Shown here piece after piece: positions 31,388-32,800 of a DNA stretch of 32,800 nucleotides (its first letter is position 1; each line of letters opens with the position of its first letter). Both the position numbers and the translations under genes were made by a program. Origin of the DNA: Chloroflexota bacterium (GTDB lineage Bacteria; Chloroflexota; Dormibacteria; CF-121); assembly GCA_005889535.1 (NCBI GenBank), contig VBHC01000133.1:1-32800 (forward strand). Reading direction: 5' to 3'. The notes beneath the pieces were generated by a model. That model was not told the DNA's origin. It was given only the letters and a program-made list of their open reading frames with translations, and did not search any database.

Positions 31388-31726
31388 TTAACCTCTTCCG
31401 CAACCGTAAACGGAGGGCTCTCCGACGCTAAAGGTCAACGTATCCGCGGCGGCTGGCTGGGTCGTCGTCCCTTTGGTCGTCGAGTCCGCAGGGCCTGAGA
31501 TCGATGCGGAGCCAAGAGGCGTACCGGTCAGGCCTCCCTGATACCAAAACACGGAGCCGTCGCAGGAATCGCCTGTGCACTTGAGGGTCGTGGTAACGGT
31601 CCTATCCCCAGTCGTCGCATGGGCGGGCACAACGGCCGGTCCCGACACCAAAGCAGCGATGAGGACCCCGAAGGTTACGATCCCCAGCTTGAAGGGTGCT
31701 AATTGATGAGAAAAAGTGGAACTCAT
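31388..31726 (-). CDS. Element-borne small secreted protein (112 aa)
   Basis: Residues 8-36 form a signal peptide (basic start, then GIVTFGVLIAALVSGPAVV, cleavage expected after AHA). The mature part of about 75 residues is Thr/Ser/Gly-rich and has a Cys pair KCTGDSCDG and a Cys near the end (YGCGRG) that may form disulfides. No family is recognised. The start at ATG 31726 has a very strong AAAGGAGG 8 nt upstream, so this is a real expressed gene. It lies directly before the integrase remnant on the same strand. An exported peptide-like product fits best. Confidence 0.72.
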   Translation of the reverse strand: MSSTFSHQLAPFKLGIVTFGVLIAALVSGPAVVPAHATTGDRTVTTTLKCTGDSCDGSVFWYQGGLTGTPLGSASISGPADSTTKGTTTQPAAADTLTFSVGEPSVYGCGRG

Positions 31727-31860
31727 CTGAAGATCCTCCTTTCGCTGTGGAGTACGGCACGTGGTTACACGTCCGGCCTAACTAACGGCAAAGAGCCTTG
31801 GGAGCCTTGACTTCCCACGCTCAAACTCAGTCGAGTGCTTTCGGATGGTAGGTTCTCCTC

Positions 31861-32226
31861 GTGAGTCACTACGCGGATCGGTTCTCGGCCGAGACTTATG
31901 CCAAGGACGAGCCGGTAGGTGCGGGCGTATCCAGCGAGGTTCCTGACGGCACGTCTACACACAGCCTGTGGATCCCGGAGCGAATATTCGACCGGATGCT
32001 GTTTCTGGCTAAAGCCTATGAGCTGCACGTGCTGCCGGCTCTGGACCCGTATGGCAAGAATGAGTTGACGCCTCTTCAGGCTGAAACGCTAATTGACGAG
32101 CTCGCTTTCGTTGGCGACATTGTGAAAGACGACCTATTGGCCAGCTACATGAGGCAGCTGGTCGAACTTGCCGAACGCTGCGCTCGTTCGCCCAGGGACG
32201 AACGACTCCTAATCGAAGGCGCATGA
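31861..32226 (+). CDS. Element-borne unknown acidic protein (121 aa)
   Basis: No family is recognised. After a polar N-terminus (SHYADRFSAETYAKDEP) comes a segment STHSLWIPERIFDRMLFLAKAYELHVLPALDP and a helical end (TLIDELAFVGDIVKDDLLASYMRQLVELAERCAR). It is soluble and acidic, of a size seen in immunity or antitoxin proteins, but that is only an impression. GTG 31861 lies 8 nt after TAGGTT (a possible -10), so it may be leaderless. It is divergent from the secreted-protein gene; the 134-nt gap 31727-31860 has no other clear signal. Confidence 0.6.
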   Translation: MSHYADRFSAETYAKDEPVGAGVSSEVPDGTSTHSLWIPERIFDRMLFLAKAYELHVLPALDPYGKNELTPLQAETLIDELAFVGDIVKDDLLASYMRQLVELAERCARSPRDERLLIEGA

Positions 32227-32243
32227 ATCGGGTGATTCCGCGA

Positions 32244-32254
32244 CTGACGGCTTA
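32244..32254 (+). repeat. Right-end copy of the candidate arm-type repeat
   Basis: CTGACGGCTTA, identical to 30409-30419, about 58 bp before the displaced tRNA half. Same orientation as the left copies. Confidence 0.5.
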
Positions 32255-32311
32255 ACCGGCGCCGTAGGCATTGGGGGCCGTGAAAAACGGTCGACGTCGG
32301 CGGGAGCACCG

Positions 32312-32377
32312 TCAAAACCGCTGGTTGGCATCCTTGGCGATGTCGACGGACGGATCGTTCCCGTCGCGCCCCCGCCA
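32312..32377 (+). repeat. Displaced 3' part of tRNA-Sec (right attachment site)
   Basis: Sixty-six bases identical to 30266-30331 except T32326. The anticodon, variable arm, T arm, acceptor 3' strand and CCA are present; acceptor 5' strand and D arm are absent, so it cannot make a tRNA. It lies in the 3' end of the convergent PHP/PolX-type gene. Confidence 0.92.
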
Positions 32378-32800
32378 ATTTTCAGGGGCTGGTTCGGCTA
32401 TTGGACGCCTGGATGGGGCGCGATCCGCCCAGGCGACGAGGTTGGTAGCGCTCAGCGTGTTGATGACAGTATCGGCCGCAACGCCGCAGGCAGCGGCCCG
32501 TTCGCAACCGGCTATCTGCCAGTCGAGCTGCCCAGGGGCGTGAGCATCGGTGTCGATGGCGAAGCGGCAACCTGCCTCGACCGCCAGTCTGAGCAGGCGC
32601 TTAGGCGGGTCGAGGCGCTCGGGACGTGAGTTGATCTCCACAGCAACGTCGAACCGCCGGCAAGCCTCGAATACGGCCTCCGCGTCGAACTCCGACTCCG
32701 GCCGCCCTCTGCGGACGACGATGCGACCGGTGCAGTGGCCCAGCACGTTGGTGAGCGGGTTGGCGACTGCCGTCAGCATTCGTTCAGTCATCTGCTCGCG
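32312..32800 (-). CDS. polX: PHP-domain protein, C-terminal part of a PolX-type DNA polymerase (partial)
   Basis: The gene runs off the window; 162 residues are visible. EQMTERMLTAVANPLTNVLGHCTGR, AVEINSRPERLDPP, FAIDTDAHAPGQLD and VINTLSATNLVAW match the PHP phosphoesterase domain that ends bacterial family X polymerases, which act in base-excision repair. The last 22 residues (from about GRDGNDPSVD) are read from the antisense of the displaced tRNA-Sec copy. The UGA stop (32314-32312) is the complement of the selenocysteine anticodon. The frame continues past ATG 32791, so that Met is internal. A stand-alone PHP protein is the alternative. Confidence 0.82.
   Translation of the reverse strand, partial: REQMTERMLTAVANPLTNVLGHCTGRIVVRRGRPESEFDAEAVFEACRRFDVAVEINSRPERLDPPKRLLRLAVEAGCRFAIDTDAHAPGQLDWQIAGCERAAACGVAADTVINTLSATNLVAWADRAPSRRPIAEPAPENWRGRDGNDPSVDIAKDANQRF

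Larger units (their letters stand above)
30266..32311. mobile_element. Small integrative element inserted in selC (2,046 bp)
   Basis: The stretch is bounded by the 66-bp repeat of the tRNA-Sec 3' part (30266-30331 and 32312-32377), so one recombination unit is 2,046 bp. It contains a tyrosine-recombinase remnant, three genes without recognised function and repeats near both ends. This is the layout of a tRNA-integrated element that rebuilt the tRNA on one side and left the displaced 3' half on the other. No replication, transfer or phage structural gene is seen, and the integrase is broken, so it looks like a decayed element or one depending on another for movement. Confidence 0.85.

Noticed and set aside
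1-32800. CRISPR array or insertion sequence
   Set aside because: No regularly spaced direct repeats and no transposase gene or terminal inverted repeats were seen.

Overview
The window is GC-rich, densely coding bacterial DNA with a Gram-positive-like, non-Proteobacterial character. Evidence: SOS boxes of the CGAAC-N4-GTTCG type, many candidate leaderless or near-leaderless starts, sigma-B-like promoters, a zinc-binding (Cys-containing) S18, a split pair of TrkA proteins, and DUF5317, DUF5679 and DUF1015 families. Together these suggest Chloroflexota or a relative such as Dormibacterota. No marker gene here fixes the phylum, so this is an inference.

Layout: (1) 1-320: end of a LuxR-type regulator with an SOS-box match inside it, then a tiny hydrophobic peptide gene closed by a strong terminator. 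(2) 376-3504: a fused membrane/HD-GYP/MFS protein coupled to a DUF5317 membrane protein. (3) 3572-6254: AI-2E-family permease, metallophosphoesterase and two overlapping TrkA-N potassium-uptake regulators. (4) 6306-11409: a divergent fatty-acid block. acpP-fabD-fabF and a DUF5679 zinc ribbon lie on the minus strand; a catalytically degenerate KAS III-like protein coupled to a second KAS II lies on the plus strand. (5) 11413-13977: a soluble PRC/MgtE_N/CBS protein followed by a non-canonical NRAMP transporter. (6) 13963-16935: macrodomain and PfkB kinase (overlapping), an SOS-box-controlled unknown gene, an unknown small gene and a Nudix hydrolase. (7) 16949-21778 (minus): AI-2E permease, small unknown, moeA and an EF-G-like GTPase. 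(8) 21842-25031: HTH regulator, tRNA-Val, a stress-promoter-driven SRPBCC protein, rpsF-ssb-rpsR and a cell-wall amidase. (9) 25070-29121: class V aminotransferase, serA and DUF1015, probably a serine-metabolism operon. (10) 29249-30218: RHH regulator, FmdB zinc ribbon and thioredoxin.

(11) 30232-32800 is the most unusual part. A complete tRNA-Sec gene (selC, anticodon TCA, 8-bp acceptor, 6-bp D stem, long variable arm) has been the target of a small integrative element. The 66-nt 3' part of the tRNA, starting exactly at the anticodon, is repeated 2,046 bp downstream. Between the copies lie candidate arm-type repeats near both ends, a broken tyrosine-recombinase remnant and three genes of unknown function. 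The displaced tRNA half overlaps the 3' end of a convergent PHP/PolX-type gene, whose UGA stop is the complement of the selenocysteine anticodon.

Themes that tie genes together are serine supply and selenocysteine (serA module, selC, moeA), ADP-ribose turnover beside an SOS operator, and two genes or operons sharing a GTTT/GGGTATAAG stress promoter.
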